DNA of 64,000 bases from Tilletia caries. Its lineage: Eukaryota; Basidiomycota; Exobasidiomycetes; Tilletiales; Tilletiaceae. The number at the start of each line of letters is the position of its first letter. Position 1 is the stretch's first letter. Of this stretch, positions 10,819 to 22,277 are shown in pieces. Both the position numbers and the translations under genes were made by a program. The stretch spans positions 1,054,001 to 1,118,000 of the forward strand of contig JALUTQ010000045.1 in the NCBI GenBank assembly GCA_032718865.1. Direction: 5' to 3'. The notes beneath the pieces were generated by a model that saw nothing but the letters and a program-made list of their open reading frames with translations, had not been told where the DNA came from and ran no database searches.

Positions 10819-11508
10819 TGCGTTGTGTTGCTGGACAGCTTACAATAGATTGTCCAGTACATGGTGATGAGAGTTGGTTCACTCTAAAGCTCCCTTCCCT
10901 CGCACTCTTACCTTTTACCCTCTGCCGTTTTCCCTTTTACGACGCCTGCTGCTACTCCTCACACCTCAGACAGCTTCTTCTGCCGAGCGCCGACAGCTAT
11001 GCCTCCCTCAGCAGTCAGCGGCACCCGGACTTCCCTCTTCCACACCTTTTTTGGCTCTGTGGCCAGAACCTGCAGATCCGCTCCGTCGCGCGTCTGTCAC
11101 GCTTGACGCACAAAGTACCTCTCGCTCCGTTACCCTTACCGCCGTCGGTTTCCACCAGCATTATTTCTCTTTTTGCGCTTTCACCTTTTCGGGGATTTAA
11201 GGCAATACTTCGGACTTCCTCATCGACTGCCGCTCCGAAGGGCACGGTTTACAGGGGATGATAGGGACAAAACTGGTTGAACTAGGGACAAAACTTACGG
11301 ACTAAGGACAAAACTCTGCCGGAAGGGGAAGAAGGTGATGGATGATGGTCGATGACTCGTTGATGGTGAGTTTCATGGTCACTACACATAAAGAGACACA
11401 GAGCAAAGAAATTGAGTAGCAGAAGCGAGGAAGTGGGATTGAGAACAGAGAACAGAGAACAGGAAATGGAAGAACACCATAGATGAAGACAGTGGCCGCC
11501 AGCCGTCG
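10819..11508. other. LTR-element leader fragment and short repeats
   Basis: Positions 10852-10890 (TACATGGTGATGAGAGT(T)GG...TTCACT) resemble the sequence just inside the 5' LTR of the small element at 24355 (TATATGGTGATGAGAGTGG), so this is probably a leader fragment of a relative. Near 11264-11315 the word AGGGACAAAAC or AGGACAAAAC occurs three times about 20 bp apart. No gene is evident. Confidence 0.45.
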
Positions 11509-12099
11509 CTAACAGGGACACTGTCCAAGTTGGTGGTCGCATTTGCAGCGGCCGCAAGGCAGAGGGTATTTGCCCGAGTTATGCCCGGTTTGATGACAAT
11601 TCTCGCAGCGACGAAGAGCCCGCGTAAATTCGTTCTGCGCAGCCTCATTCCCCGTCAACAACCGTCCAGACGCGGTTTTCTTGGCGGCAGCGATCTTCCG
11701 CTGCTGAGGAGGAAGGAGATCCAGCAGGCGAACGACTCGTGGATTGGCGAGGAAATCGACTGTCCACCGCTGTGCATGGATTGCCGACATCGTAATCGGC
11801 TGGCCCATGAAGTGATAGTGAGCAAGGTCGTGAAAACATGGCAGACCCATGGATGGCGGAAATACGCAGCTGCACGGCGTGGTTGGGGGGCAGTCCGCGT
11901 GGATCTTATTTGCAGGCCGGGGGCTCACTTCGTCCTGCGCCTTGATGAGGTTCAGCGCAAATCGTGACACTGTCTTTGCGACCAAAACGTAGAAAGAATC
12001 GCCTAGAATCGTGATGGGAATTTTGCTGCGGTAGTTTTCGGCGTCACTAGCGATTTGACTCTGTTGGACGACGAAATAATTTTTTTCCTCACTCACCAC
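11509..12099 (-). pseudogene. MULE transposase C-terminal fragment (SWIM finger)
   Basis: The 196-residue frame contains C-S-C, then nine residues later C-x-H in a GLPC-FHDLAH block. This is the C-x-C...C-x-H SWIM zinc finger that follows the DDE core in Mutator-like (MULE/FAR1-type) transposases. Next comes the I-x2-IH-x-RW-x-VDF motif usual in fungal MULEs, and a terminal Cys/His knuckle (CENCHQTGH...CGRC). The N-terminal zinc domain and catalytic core are absent; upstream sequence (12100-12766) has no matching frame. It is therefore a truncated copy. Two MULE-like MITEs with 10-bp target duplications (28487, 34087) show the family has been active in this genome, but linkage to this copy is inference. 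Confidence 0.65.
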
Positions 12100-12766
12100 C
12101 CACTAGCCGCTATTTCCGGCGACGCGCATCGAGCGTCCGTGCACCACCCGCACGTAACCTGCAGGCTGTTTCATCTTCTTTCACTGACTTGCCCCTATCT
12201 CTGACTTCCTCTCCCGTGCACCACCCGCACGGTAGCCGAATGGCGTAATCACCATTCTCCGCTTCATCCTCTCTCACTCTCTTTCTTCCCACTCTGACTC
12301 TCTCTCCCCCTTCCCCTCTTTTCCTCTATCGAGACTCGCTCTGTCTGTCCCCCTTTTTTACTATCGAGTATCGAGATTCGAGTATCGACTACCCCCGTTC
12401 CTAAGTCACTCCTTTTTTGACTGTGTCTGTACTTAGATAAGGTTGTGCCGACAGAGTGACTGGCGCAGTGGCACCACACAGTGTGCTGCACACCAGGGAA
12501 GCCTGAAAAGTGAAAGGTATAAAAGGGGCGCCCCTCTCGCCCTTTCCTCCCTTTCTGCCCCCTCCCCCTCCCTCCCAGCTCTATACTTTCACAAACCTTG
12601 ACACCTAACTTGGCAATCACATAACATTGCAGGGTTAAGTCAAACGTGTGAAGTCTGAGTCTCATCAACTTAGTCTCATACACTTCATTACTTCTATACA
12701 CCACACCTCCTGTAGGACTATTAACATCTAGATCGGTGATCAACCCAGTAGACATAGGCCAAAGTT
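12100..12766. other. Pyrimidine-rich gap
   Basis: The stretch is C/T-rich on the plus strand. The 15-bp word GTGCACCACCCGCAC occurs twice, near 12138 and 12213. The minus-strand frame 12264-12797 is Arg/Lys/Gly low complexity and I do not accept it as a gene. Confidence 0.45.
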
Positions 12767-13192
12767 CTAGCAGCGTGTCACTTCTGTCTCCATACAACGA
12801 GCGGTACTACACGTAGACCGTCCAACACCGAATCTACTAGGTCGATTACTCTCTTGTAATTGGAAAACCTTACACACGGGCTTTCCTCCCATACATTTCA
12901 GGTTTTCGATTAGGAATGTGCCCTGGCACCCAGTGCACTTGAATTCCGTCCGTGGGAAAGGGGCGGGGCGCCTGCGCGTTGGGGGCGGCCGGCAGCTGGA
13001 GGTGGTGGGGCGGGGATCTGCCCGCCGGGGAGAGGGGTTGTCTTGCAGCCGGTTGAAGGTAGTGAACCACTGCCGGCCGCTCTCGCTGTCCAGACGGTCG
13101 AGATCCTCGATCTCAGCTCGCCGGTCATCATGCTCTCCGCCGAGCTGCTCGAGGGCCGCGCGCGCCTCCCGTACCCGTTCTTGTCCGTTCAT
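12767..13192 (-). CDS. Hypothetical protein with zinc-ribbon-like Cys pairs
   Basis: From Met at 13192 the frame starts with an acidic/basic helical stretch, then a Pro/Arg-rich linker, then KCTGCQ...KCMGGKPVC: a C-x2-C pair followed by two spaced Cys, like half of a zinc ribbon. A splice donor candidate (GTGTAAGG, near 12876) follows the last Cys, so the C-terminal residues shown by the open frame may be intronic. Element A2 lies immediately upstream (13229), so its promoter has been displaced. I do not recognise the family and its expression is doubtful. Confidence 0.35.
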   Translation of the reverse strand: MNGQERVREARAALEQLGGEHDDRRAEIEDLDRLDSESGRQWFTTFNRLQDNPSPRRADPRPTTSSCRPPPTRRRPAPFPRTEFKCTGCQGTFLIENLKCMGGKPVCKVFQLQESNRPSRFGVGRSTCSTARCMETEVTRC

Positions 13193-13228
13193 AATGAAGG
13201 AATTAGTCTATGAGTAATGAGTTATGAC

Positions 13229-14745
13229 TAAGGTTGTCCCCGGAGTAACGCGGAGGGCTCCGCCTCCGCACTTCCAAATTCCGCCGGAATTTAGACTTTT
13301 TGAGGCGAGCTCCGCCTCCGCAGAATAAGACAGAGCTCAAAAAAACCAGCTCCGCGTTCCGACGGAATTATCCAAAAGTTGAAATCCCAGCTCCGCGCTT
13401 CGCGTTTTCTCTGTGCGTTTTCATAATGCTCCTCCGTGCTCCGTGTATGCGCAGGGCTCGGCTCCGACTATAGTCGCACGTTTTTTGGCATAGTCATAGT
13501 CGTAGTCGTAGGCGTTTTTTGAAAATCCGAAATAGTCATAGTCGTAAGTCTGACTATAGTGCCATAGTCGACTATAGTCGCAGGCTTTTGGCGCAGCCAA
13601 ATTTTTGCACTATAGTGTGACTATAGCCAAAATTGTAACGCCTGTGCGCCACTATAGTCGGACTTTGGGACAATAATTTTTCGCACTATAGTTGCACGTC
13701 CAATTTCAGACTATAAATAGTTATAGTGTAGGTCGCTTTTTGATTGTCTAAAAATGGGATATAGTCAGGCTATGGTTCGACTATCCAACAATAATAGTCG
13801 CACTATGACTGGCTATAGTGTTTCATGGGCAATAGATGTCATAGTCTGACTATAGCGGTGGCGGTCGGGCCTGCGGCTATAGTCGCAACTCCAAGCTATA
13901 GTCAGACCATAACATACTATAGTCGGACTATAGCCGAATTGTTTGCTGCGACTATAGCCTTGACGTCCAGCTATTGTCCGACTATAGTCGCAAAATCAAT
14001 TTTTAGACCAGATTTTTAGCGACTATGGCGACTATTGTCTTACATCTTCTGGAGCATAGTCATAGTCATAGTCGTAAGTGCGACTATCAGCGGCTATGAC
14101 TATAGTCGCTCATAATCGTATGAGGCTATAGTCGTAATAGTCGTAAAATCCCATAGTCGTGCCGAGCCCTGTGTATGCGGAGCTCGGAATTCCGCGGAAT
14201 TCCGTCGGAGCGCAGTGGTGGTATAAGTTGCTCTCAGAATGACACCAATACAATCAGAGCTATACATTTACCATCCGACATTGTTGCGGTATTGACTCCA
14301 GTGCTATTTTGAAGTTCTCAACGGATGATGATGCCTGTTTTATCCCCTGCGGGTGTCTCGACGATGCCTATTTTCTCGGAATTCAGCACATTTCCGCGGA
14401 TTTTTTGCGGAATTCCGGCGGAGCGCACCCAAAATGAGGTGACGTGACCTCTATTTTAGACCATCACGTGACCTCACAGCTCCGTCGGAATTCCGCGGAA
14501 ATTCCGCCGGAATTTTCACACAATTTTGACGACTCCGCGCTCCGCACTTTAAGCTAGTGGGCCGAGGATTGGGCTCCGCGCTCCGCGTAGCTTCCGGCGG
14601 AGTCCTCCAGGCGGACTCCGTGCTTTTTTAAGATCAAAAATTTCTCAAAAGTGAGCTCCGCGCTCTGCCTCCGGCGGAGCCCTCCGTCGGAGGAGTACGG
14701 AGTCCGCAAAACCCCAGCTCCGCGTCAACTCCGGGGACAACCTTA
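13229..14745. mobile_element. hAT-like MITE family A, copy 2, split by element D1
   Basis: The termini are TAAGGTTGTCCCCGG and, inverted, CCGGGGACAACCTTA. The perfect 8-bp target-site duplication is GTTATGAC (13221-13228 and 14746-14753). Removing the nested 720-bp element D1 plus one copy of its duplication leaves about 789 bp. The interior repeats CGGAGCTCCG, CGGAATTCCG and GCGGAG words and two CACGTGAC boxes. It is non-coding. Confidence 0.85.
13452..14171. mobile_element. hAT-like MITE family D, copy 1 (720 bp), nested in A2
   Basis: The termini are CAGGGCTCGGC and, inverted, GCCGAGCCCTG, with a perfect 8-bp duplication TGTATGCG (13444-13451 and 14172-14179). Almost the whole element is a degenerate array of the palindrome CGACTATAGTCG. 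Copy D2 at 27679-28394 is nearly identical along its full length, so transposition was recent. The 60-77-codon frames inside it are composition artefacts shared by both copies. Confidence 0.9.
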
Positions 14746-14753
14746 GTTATGAC

Positions 14754-15918
14754 GTTGGACGTTGGACCTTGAATGAGAGAATGAGACGAGATGAGAATTC
14801 ATTGAGAAGGCCCCTTGGCACACCACACCACACACCAGTCACCACTCGGCTGAAGCTGGGTCTGTTTTCCCAAAAGTCCGGGAAATGAAGACGTATAGAG
14901 AATCAGAGATTAGAGATGGGCGAAGTTCGTTTAGTACCAGAGGCAAACGTCAGATGTCCAACAGAAGAAAGGACTCGTGGGTAATGTTGATCACATCTGC
15001 AGTGAAACGCAGTGGAATAGTTCGACATAGCGAGCATGGTACTAGTGGGATATTGATGAATTACTATTGTGGCCAGTGGTGCATATTATGCTATAGTATG
15101 TCACTTTTGAAGCAAAATTTACTATAGTTTATAGTGTTTTTTTTTTTTTGATTTTGTGCCACATACTATCCATAGTATGCAAGAAGTATAGATTATCTCC
15201 TAACAGTATACTATAGTATGTGGGGCATAATTTAAGATATTCGAAATCTACTATATTCATATTTTATTATATAATCACAATTTCCGGCCGAATTGTGTCT
15301 TAGTATGACACTAAAGTCTAAAAGTATATTATAGGATTAAGCTAGTATGTACTGTGTCTGTATGACATATATAATGCACTAGAAGTATACTAATTACTAT
15401 ACACCACCAGACCTCTGGGACACCTCGTGAGTGTCCCGTGTAGTGTCCAGGACTAGTCCCAAATTTGTATGGGCCCAGCTGCGGGGGGACAGTCTCGGTC
15501 CCCGGACGCGTTTTCCCCCTTATCCCGGGACTGGCTGGGAGCGAAGTCCTGGGACCGGCACCGGGACCGCCCCAGGACCGTCCCAGATCGGGGAAGGGAT
15601 CGTCCTGGCCCCTGCTCAGCTCGCTGCTCGCCTCACCTCTCAGTTCACACAGCCTACGCCCCACAGCGCACGCGATCATCAGAAATGAAGGGCGAGTTGT
15701 GACTGACAGCCCAATGAGCGGTATAGGAGTAATGGAAAATGGGAAATGACAAATGAGAAATGAGAAATGAGAAATGAGAAATGAGAAATGCGAAATGAGT
15801 TATGAGGAATTTAGTGCGTCGTGCAGGTTTGAGGGAGGGGGCATCCAGGAAGGCAGGAACGTTGAGGAGCAAAGAGCGAATAGTGGTGACTGATGAGCGT
15901 GACTGCGTGAGCTGAGAG
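14754..15918. other. AT-rich and GGGAC-rich element fragments, gene-free
   Basis: 15085-15400 is rich in TAGTATACTATAG-like palindromic words (family J, also at 18940-19215). 15400-15600 is homologous to the GTCCCGGGAC-rich interior of element I. Positions 15748-15800 hold about six copies of the octamer AAATGAGA. No target duplication could be fixed. The 80- to 94-codon frames here are not supported as genes. Confidence 0.5.
15748..15800. repeat. AAATGAGA tandem repeat
   Basis: Roughly six 8-bp units are present, some with one substitution. It lies downstream of the stop of the minus-strand gene that ends at 15919. Confidence 0.7.
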
Positions 15919-18283
15919 TTATACAGCGGCTTCGTTTTGGTTCGCAGCCTCGCTGAACGCAGAGCTGATCTCTACGTCGTTACTGCCGGCCTTGGAGATC
16001 CACTTTTCTTGACGCGCGAAGTCGCCGAAGTTTGCCTTGTCTACCTCGTAGGTAGCGTTGAGAATACTGCCGGGACATGAATGGGTTAGCTATAAATCTT
16101 GAGATGGAGTCCGATTCAGAACTCACCGTCTTCCCTTTTCAGCGTCCCTGCGGGTGGTGGAGAGCAGCTTCATTACGCTCTGGTCCACCTGCTCCCACCA
16201 CCCATCGACAGGGTCGCCGTCCACCTCTCGGGGGTTGGTCTTTGCTGCGAACTTCCGCTGAATGGAATAGAGTAGTGAGAAACAAGATAGAAGGCTTGAG
16301 GGTCAGGAAGGATGGAACTCACCAGGTAAGCCAGGCGAAGGATGCGCTCCTTGGTGATGGGGACCTTGTAGAGTTGTAGCTCTTCGTGAGCTTCGTAAAT
16401 AAGGTGTAGAGGTCGAGCTTGGGCTTGTTAGCGTCGACCCCGAGTAAGGAAGAGCACGGAGTAGACCCCGGAATGGGTTTGCAGGAATTCCGGGGCACTC
16501 CGGGCAGAGTTCCGGCGGTACCCGGAACCCGGAATGCTAATTTTCAATTTTTGTCAGTTTAGTCCTTTTAAGCAGGAAGCCGGAATTTCCTGATACCGCT
16601 CAACCGGAATGCGGAATGGATTTTGCTTTGGCCGTGACTTTTTCTTGCGGAATGCGGAATCTGTGGCCAGACAAGCTCATTCTCCCGAAATTCCGCCGGA
16701 TTCCGGGAGATTCCGGGGATCACGTGATGTGGGGTCTCATTCGGGGTTTCATCTATAAATGAGACTCTACGGCGAGTTTCACATATGAGGAGACCCAGTC
16801 TTGTGGTCTCAACAGGACACATGAGGCTTGAAGAAAAGCAAATTGATGCGAGTGAGGCATCAAATGGCCAATGCAAAGCTTCAATGTAGACTATGGACGA
16901 GTACAAAGCCGATTTAGAAAACGGTCGACTCGTTTTCATATGATCTTGTGACTGCGGAGGAGAGTCCAGGAATCCGGCGAAATTCCGCATTCCGGGAGCT
17001 GCGGAATGCGGAATCGAAAATTGATCAAAACCAAAATTTTGACGGAAGCCGGAATTCCAGATGTATGAATCTGAATCTTTCCCCGGAATACGGAGCTCTG
17101 CGCCCGAAAGAAGAGTAATTTAACCGGAATGCGGAATGCCCTGAGAGGCCCCGGAATTGCTGCGGAGGTCCTCCCCGGAGTACGGAAATTCCGGGGCACT
17201 CCGTGCTCTTCCTTAACCCCGAGTGACCAATGAATCTGGTCCAGGAATGATGTCAGACACAAAGTCCCATGCATGCGAGACTGACAACCCCTTCACTCAC
17301 CTTGTCGCGTGTGTGGGAGCGCAGGTTGTTGCATTTCTTCTTGATGTGCGAACTGATCAGGGCAAGGAAATGCACCTCTGCGGTCTTGTACCGCTCCGCG
17401 AAAGCAGGACTGATGAGCTCCGGGTTCCGTTCAAGGAAGATCTGTAAAGAGAGAGCGATGTTGAAGTGCATACATACGTGCTGGAAACGTGTGCAGAGTA
17501 TCAAACTCACCGAGACAACACGCGGCAGGTCGCCTTCCTCGCTATACGTCTGCACATCCGCGCTGACGAACACACTTGCTGCGATCTGATAGATTCCAAG
17601 CTGTGACAGCCGGCAGTTGAGAAAGGGAAGAGCAAAATCCAAAGAGGAGATTGTCAACATCCGTGTGCTGATCGAGCGCGAAATACATATAGACTCCTGA
17701 CCTGGTCTGCTTCCGTCGGCTTACTTTCTTTCGCCTTCCTCACCCTCGATGCGAGTGACCATTGACTTGGTTCTCTTCAAGACAGGCAAGACGTCCTCGC
17801 GCAGCCGCTTCGTCTCTCTGATTCCTGCCTCGGAAAGTTGGGTGAGTAGAAGCATCTGCCCGTGAGCTCTGTACCGCCAGAGGGGGCAGAGGTCCACGTC
17901 CTCCTCCTAAAGCCCATGGGGAGATGGTTGAAGCGGTGTGTTCAGTGGTGCGCGTCATGGGAGAATCAAGTGAGTCACTCACAGCTTGGAACAGCAATCC
18001 GAATCTGACCAACTCTGCGATTGCCTTCTTCCTCAGTCCCACGCTGACCGCCAATGTCTTCATCTCCGGCGGCAGGTTGTTGATCTGAGAGGGTGTGTCG
18101 TCATCTTCGTCGTCTTCATTCTCCAGGTCGACCAACGTGCGCTTTTGACGAGGCTGCCGTGGCCCGTGCGGGCGAAATCGTCGAGTCTCGGCGGCCGTCG
18201 GACGCTGCTGCGTGTGCGACGTCAGTTCGGCGAGCAGGCACGGGCGAGTTGTCCAGAACCGACCAGTTGGATGCTTGGGACAT
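15919..18283 (-). pseudogene. Multi-exon gene of unknown family, one intron holding MITE B
   Basis: A consistent spliced reading runs down the minus strand from ATG at 18283: an acidic linker (LENEDDEDDDT), then exons near 17906-17745, 17590-17518, 17440-17310, 16360-16320, 16260-16135 and 16075-15919. Most donors are GTGAGT and acceptors pyrimidine-AG, and several boundaries keep phase. The product would be soluble, helical and charged, ending in an Asn/Ala-rich tail. It is not a family I recognise. One base too many in an A4 run near 18150 shifts the frame between the first Ser/Ala-rich segment and the acidic linker, so the copy may be dead. Exon edges are approximate. A zinc-finger gene starts divergently at 18447, leaving about 160 bp as a possible shared promoter. 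Confidence 0.5.
16445..17215. mobile_element. hAT-like MITE family B (771 bp), in an intron
   Basis: The termini are TAAGGAAGAGCACGGAGT and its inverted copy ACTCCGTGCTCTTCCTTA. The perfect 8-bp target duplication is ACCCCGAG (16437-16444 and 17216-17223). The interior repeats CCGGAATTCCGG and GGAATGCGGAAT words. It sits inside the intron that starts with GTGAGTGAAGG near 17310, enlarging it from roughly 130 to 900 bp. Confidence 0.88.
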
Positions 18284-18446
18284 TGAGGTTAGGATCGCTG
18301 GGGATTGAGGAATGGATCAGTCAGTGAAAGGTGAGATGTGGTAAGTTGCGGTGGTCGCAGGAAAACACACCAAGTCTTTTTCCAGGAGGAGGAGGCGCAC
18401 AGGCAGCTGCTTAAGAACATCGAGCATCAATCGACAATCAGCACGA

Positions 18447-18945
18447 TGCCGGCAGCTCGCAGGAACCCAGAGTCGATACAGCAAGAGATTGGCCCTCATT
18501 TCAAGGTGATAGCGGGCCAATTCCCAGTTCATGTCCAGTGCCTCGCGTGCAAGCATGAAGGAGCCAGGCCTTTCCGGTACAAGCAATCGACCTTTTGAGA
18601 CCACATCAATTCCCGGAAGCATCAGAAGAACGCCAAGGCATGCAATCCAGTAAGTGGTGCCTGCCCTGTACAGTGTACCTTCCTTCCGAGTCGTGAGGCT
18701 AACCTATGTTTGCTTCTCAGGTCTCTTTCAATGATCTTCCTTCTCGCTTCGACGGAGGCGCCTCGAATGACACTAATGACGACGACGATGGTCCTGGCTA
18801 TGCGGAAGACGTGGCATTGCCAAGGTGGTATGAGGGAGAGAGGGTGGACGCGTTCTGGTCCATTGCGGAGCAGCGGGACGATGTGATCGCCGGTCTGGAG
18901 GCGGAGCTGCGGCGTGAGGATGAGGAGATGGCCGATGCCCATACT
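18447..18945 (+). pseudogene. C2H2-type zinc-finger gene, truncated
   Basis: From ATG at 18447 the frame gives a C-x2-C pair (QCLACK) followed by D-H-x4-RKH spacing, a C2H2-like finger of the type in fungal transposon-associated proteins. An in-frame TGA (18596-18598) falls inside the finger loop. After it, a 71-bp intron (18650-18720; GTAAGT donor, GCTAACC branch point, TTCTCAG acceptor) keeps phase into an acidic, Asp-rich exon with VSFNDLP and DVALPRWYEG. The coding part then runs into AT-rich element J at about 18945. Either the TGA is a mutation (CGA to TGA would do it) or the gene is dead for that reason. It lies divergent to the multi-exon gene at 15919-18283. Confidence 0.5.
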
Positions 18946-19215
18946 TATAGTACACTTGTATGCTACAGTCGGATAGTTCTAGTATGGTTTTCCGCAAGTG
19001 AGGCAAAACATACTATAGTCATACTATATTACCGCCGCCAAAACCAAATAGTATATAGTATCAAGTATGAGTGTATGACAGTCGTAAAAATGCCGGCAAT
19101 TTGCGGCATACTATAGTATATTACTTAAATAGTATATACTATTTCTATTTAGTATACTATTGTAGGAATGTAGGATACTATTGATAGTATGTTGCACACT
19201 TGCACCCATGACCCA
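18940..19215. repeat. Family J AT-rich palindromic element, copy 1
   Basis: The block is dense in TAGTATACTA and CATACTATAGTATG words, similar to 15085-15400. It ends the zinc-finger reading frame. I could not fix a clean target duplication, so boundaries are approximate. Confidence 0.5.
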
Positions 19216-19260
19216 GCACCACTGCTATTGACTGGTCAAAATTCAGTCGTGAGTTAGGAA

Positions 19261-20003
19261 TAAGGAAAGGCGCGGAGGAACTCCGCGCCTCCGCGCCTCC
19301 GCCCGCCTACCTCCGCCAAAACTCCGCGCTCGTTTTTGGGTGGATCATTCCGTCCGCCCAAGACAGTGGTGTCAGCAAGGCCGGTATCAATCCGTCCGCC
19401 GTAGCAGGGTGGTCCTCACCGAGGCCGCATCCTCCGTCCGCGGTGGGTAGCCGGAGTTTTTCAAGGAGGGGACCTCCGTCCGCCTTCCTCCGGCGGAGTT
19501 CCGGCGGAGTTCCGCGCCTCCGCGATCCCAACTTGCCGACCCAAGTCATGGTCTCAGACTTTGGAGTTACTTGCTTAACTCGGCGAAAAAAATCATTTGA
19601 AGAGGGGTCTCAAGTCTTGAGACCCCGGCGTCACTAGCGATCACGTGATATGAAACCCGAGACTCCGTCTTCTGAGACCCCTTCAATAGGAGAGACCCTG
19701 TGTAACCCCTGGGTTTTTCAGTCTCAGAGCGGAGTAAGCGCGGAGGCGCGGAGTTCCGCCGGAACTCCGCCGAAGGTGGGGCTGTCGACACCTCCGTCCG
19801 CGCTCAAGTCCGGGAACCTCAAACCCCTCCGCCCTCCGTCCGCGTTCAAGTCGTTGGCGGTACTTCTCCGTCCGCCCCTCCGCTGTCAGCCACCGCGGTA
19901 AGGAGGACGTCCCCCGGCGGAGGAAAATCGGCGGAGTTTTGCGGTACGGAGGCGCGGAGGACGCGGAACTCCGCCGAGAGCGCGGAGGTGACGCCTTTCC
20001 TTA
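19261..20003. mobile_element. hAT-like MITE family C (743 bp)
   Basis: The termini are TAAGGAAAGGCG and, inverted, CGCCTTTCCTTA, with a perfect 8-bp duplication GTTAGGAA (19253-19260 and 20004-20011). The interior is built from GGCGGAGTTCCGCC and CTCCGTCCGC words. The 60-90-codon frames inside are shadows of this repeat. Confidence 0.88.
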
Positions 20004-20350
20004 GTTAGGAATTAGGATTCAAGGAAAGTTTAGGCAAGCAGGCAAAAACATAGCTTTTGACGGAACTGAGTCCTGGTCCCTGAATCTCAGTGGAAGAAAT
20101 CGGGAAGCGTTTCAGAATTACCAGGGAAACCCCTATCAGTAAATCTGGATCATCCTGAATTTTGAAACGATCTCGTTTTGACTGTTTTCGCCAGATTTGA
20201 TCCTCAAACGCTTCTCAGTTCTCTTTCACGCTTCTCTCTCATGCCATCTTTTTCCCGCCCTCTGGAGATGAGATCATGTTCTTTGACCTTGTTTTGTCCA
20301 GATTCGATCCACTTTTTTTTTGGCGCAGATCTCCATGTGAAGTAGCCAGT

Positions 20351-20783
20351 AGGGGTGTTCAGTTTTGTTTTCGAGCACTTCCAAAGTTGTACTTTTTTCC
20401 CTATAACTGTATGATTGACTAACTCATTTTCGCGAAATACCTCGTAGAGTCGTAGAAGAGAAGGCAGAGCTTGATGCCCTTTTTCCTGATGATTTCGATA
20501 ATAAAAAATAAAAAACACAAAAAAGATACAAAACAAAAAATCCAAAAAAAAGGACCACGCCATCCTCGCCCCCAGACCGCGGTTCGCCTTGCTGCCCTCA
20601 CGCGGCAAAAGTGTCACGGACCATGGACAAGCTGAGTCAGGGTATGCCGAGACCTCGCCTCAAAGAAAAAAAATAAAAAAATTGAAATAAACATAAATAA
20701 ATCAACAAAGCTGAGATAACAATTATAAATAAATCGATTTGAAACAAAAAGATGGTCCTCTTCGGGAATTGAACCCGAGACCT
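20351..20783 (-). repeat. Repeat R copy 1: tRNA-Pro 3' half plus downstream flank
   Basis: About 430 bp here match 27645-29427 once two nested insertions are removed from the latter. The last 30 bp (20754-20783, minus strand) equal the variable loop, T arm and acceptor 3' strand of the tRNA-Pro gene at 29398-29488. The 5' half of the tRNA is absent or unrecognisable (only a TCTTGGT word remains near 20845). This is a duplicated tRNA-gene 3' end, not a functional tRNA. Confidence 0.65.
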
Positions 20784-20789
20784 AGGCTG

Positions 20790-21890
20790 CAGCTGCTGCT
20801 GCTCGAGCACACCCAAGCTCGTCACAATCACCAAGACATATCGATGGAATCATGTCAATTGCAGCATTACTTTGATGCCCATGTTCTATAGAATCCCTGT
20901 TCCAACACGGTAACACGCAACGTACATCGGTTACCGCGCGCCGATCGTTCGGGCCCTTGCAAGCGAACGACATCGTCTCACAGTCTTTAGCATGGTGTGC
21001 CTGAGAGGGACCGATTTTGAAGGAACTAAGGAAGATAGCGAATAAGGAAGATGTCAGAGGGCGGACGAGGTAAGAGGAATCTGCGGACGAGACTTGCTGG
21101 CACTGCGTCGCCGGCATTGACGGCGCTGATGGTGAAAACCATACCGATGAGCATGAGCGATTTCATCGGACTCGACTTGATTGTATGTTGCTCCACTGCT
21201 CACCGGTTCTCATGTCCGGCGATGAAGGCTGGAGCGATGAAAAGGTCTGTAGGTTCGCTGCCAGGCGAGATCAAAGGCTACTGTCAGCTTCATCTCATTT
21301 CCTCCAGCATCACCGCATCACCCAGCTTTTGCAAGGTACGGGCTGGGAAAAAGTGAGTACTTTGCATATTGTGCTGCCTCTTCTTGTGGCTCAATTCATC
21401 CGATTCTTTGTATCGCCTGCATGGAGGACACGACTACCATAAGGCGTAATGGCGGTGAAGGATGCTACGACCACTGTAAGCATCATCAGTGACGCTCAAG
21501 AGACGATCCGGTCCTGATGGATTGAACAGCCACGGAGAACAGGAAGCGTCCAGGCCTCCACCCCTGTCTAAGTGGTGGGACGAGACTTTCCCCTCTTCTT
21601 TACAGCCCAAGCTAGTGCAGCCCAAGCTTCACGAAGGAACATCGGACACGGGACAATCTCAATTCGCGTCCAAGGCCAACTTCTAGATCGAGGCCAGTCT
21701 GACTCCGACCGTTCTGCTGCAGAGCGCATTCAGGGTACGCCCTCGACTCACCAGTCATTCTACTGATAGTTCGCCATCAGATCCACCTTTCATCTTTCAT
21801 CTTTCATCTTTCATCTTTCACATTCCACCGTCCACGTCGCTATCCAGACACGGATATCCTTGCGTACGCCCCGGATCGTCGGCCGGGACT
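20790..21890. other. No confident gene; possible exon remnants
   Basis: Short plus-strand frames at 21051-21356 and 21185-21356 end near a plausible GTGAGT donor (about 21352). They have no recognisable domain and I do not call a gene. A (TTTCATC)n microsatellite with about five units lies at 21788-21822. Confidence 0.4.
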
Positions 21891-21956
21891 GTTTGTGACA
21901 ACGATAGAGCCAAGAGAATCTACAGGGAGGGGGAGGAGGAGGAGGGAAGGGATAAA

Positions 21957-22114
21957 GAAGCGATCAGCCCGTGGAACTCATTCCCTCGTGGCGGGGCCTG
22001 CAAAGATAAACAAGTTGGAGGTAAGAAGCTGCTCGCATGGGGGAGGGAGAGGGGGAGGGGAGCGGGAGGACGGGAGGAGGGGAGAAGCGATCAGCCCGTG
22101 GAACTCATTACCTT
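21957..22114. repeat. Direct repeat in leader of the UBL-repeat gene
   Basis: GAAGCGATCAGCCCGTGGAA followed by CTCATT occurs at about 21957 and again at about 22083, separated by a G-rich spacer. It lies 160-320 bp upstream of the ATG at 22278 and may be a promoter duplication. Confidence 0.55.
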
Positions 22115-22277
22115 CCAACGAACGAACGCTTTCTCCGACTCCACAAACGTTACTTAACGACCCTGTCTCTCGCCGAACGCCTCGACAATCAGAACAACCT
22201 CGAAAACCCACAAAACAAACGCTTCTCGAACGAATCTCTCCTCTCCAAGAGCAACCCTTACTCGAACGACTCTCGCC

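Noticed and set aside
13452..14171. CTATAGTC-rich block as a CRISPR-like array or satellite
   Set aside because: Units are degenerate, on both strands and unspaced, and the block has TIRs and an 8-bp target duplication, so it is a MITE.
15085..15400. AT-rich block as a centromere or replication origin
   Set aside because: It is only about 300 bp, similar to a second dispersed copy at 18940, and better explained as an element.
20754..20783. Second functional tRNA-Pro gene
   Set aside because: Only the variable loop, T arm and 3' acceptor strand match; the D arm, anticodon arm and 5' acceptor do not fold.
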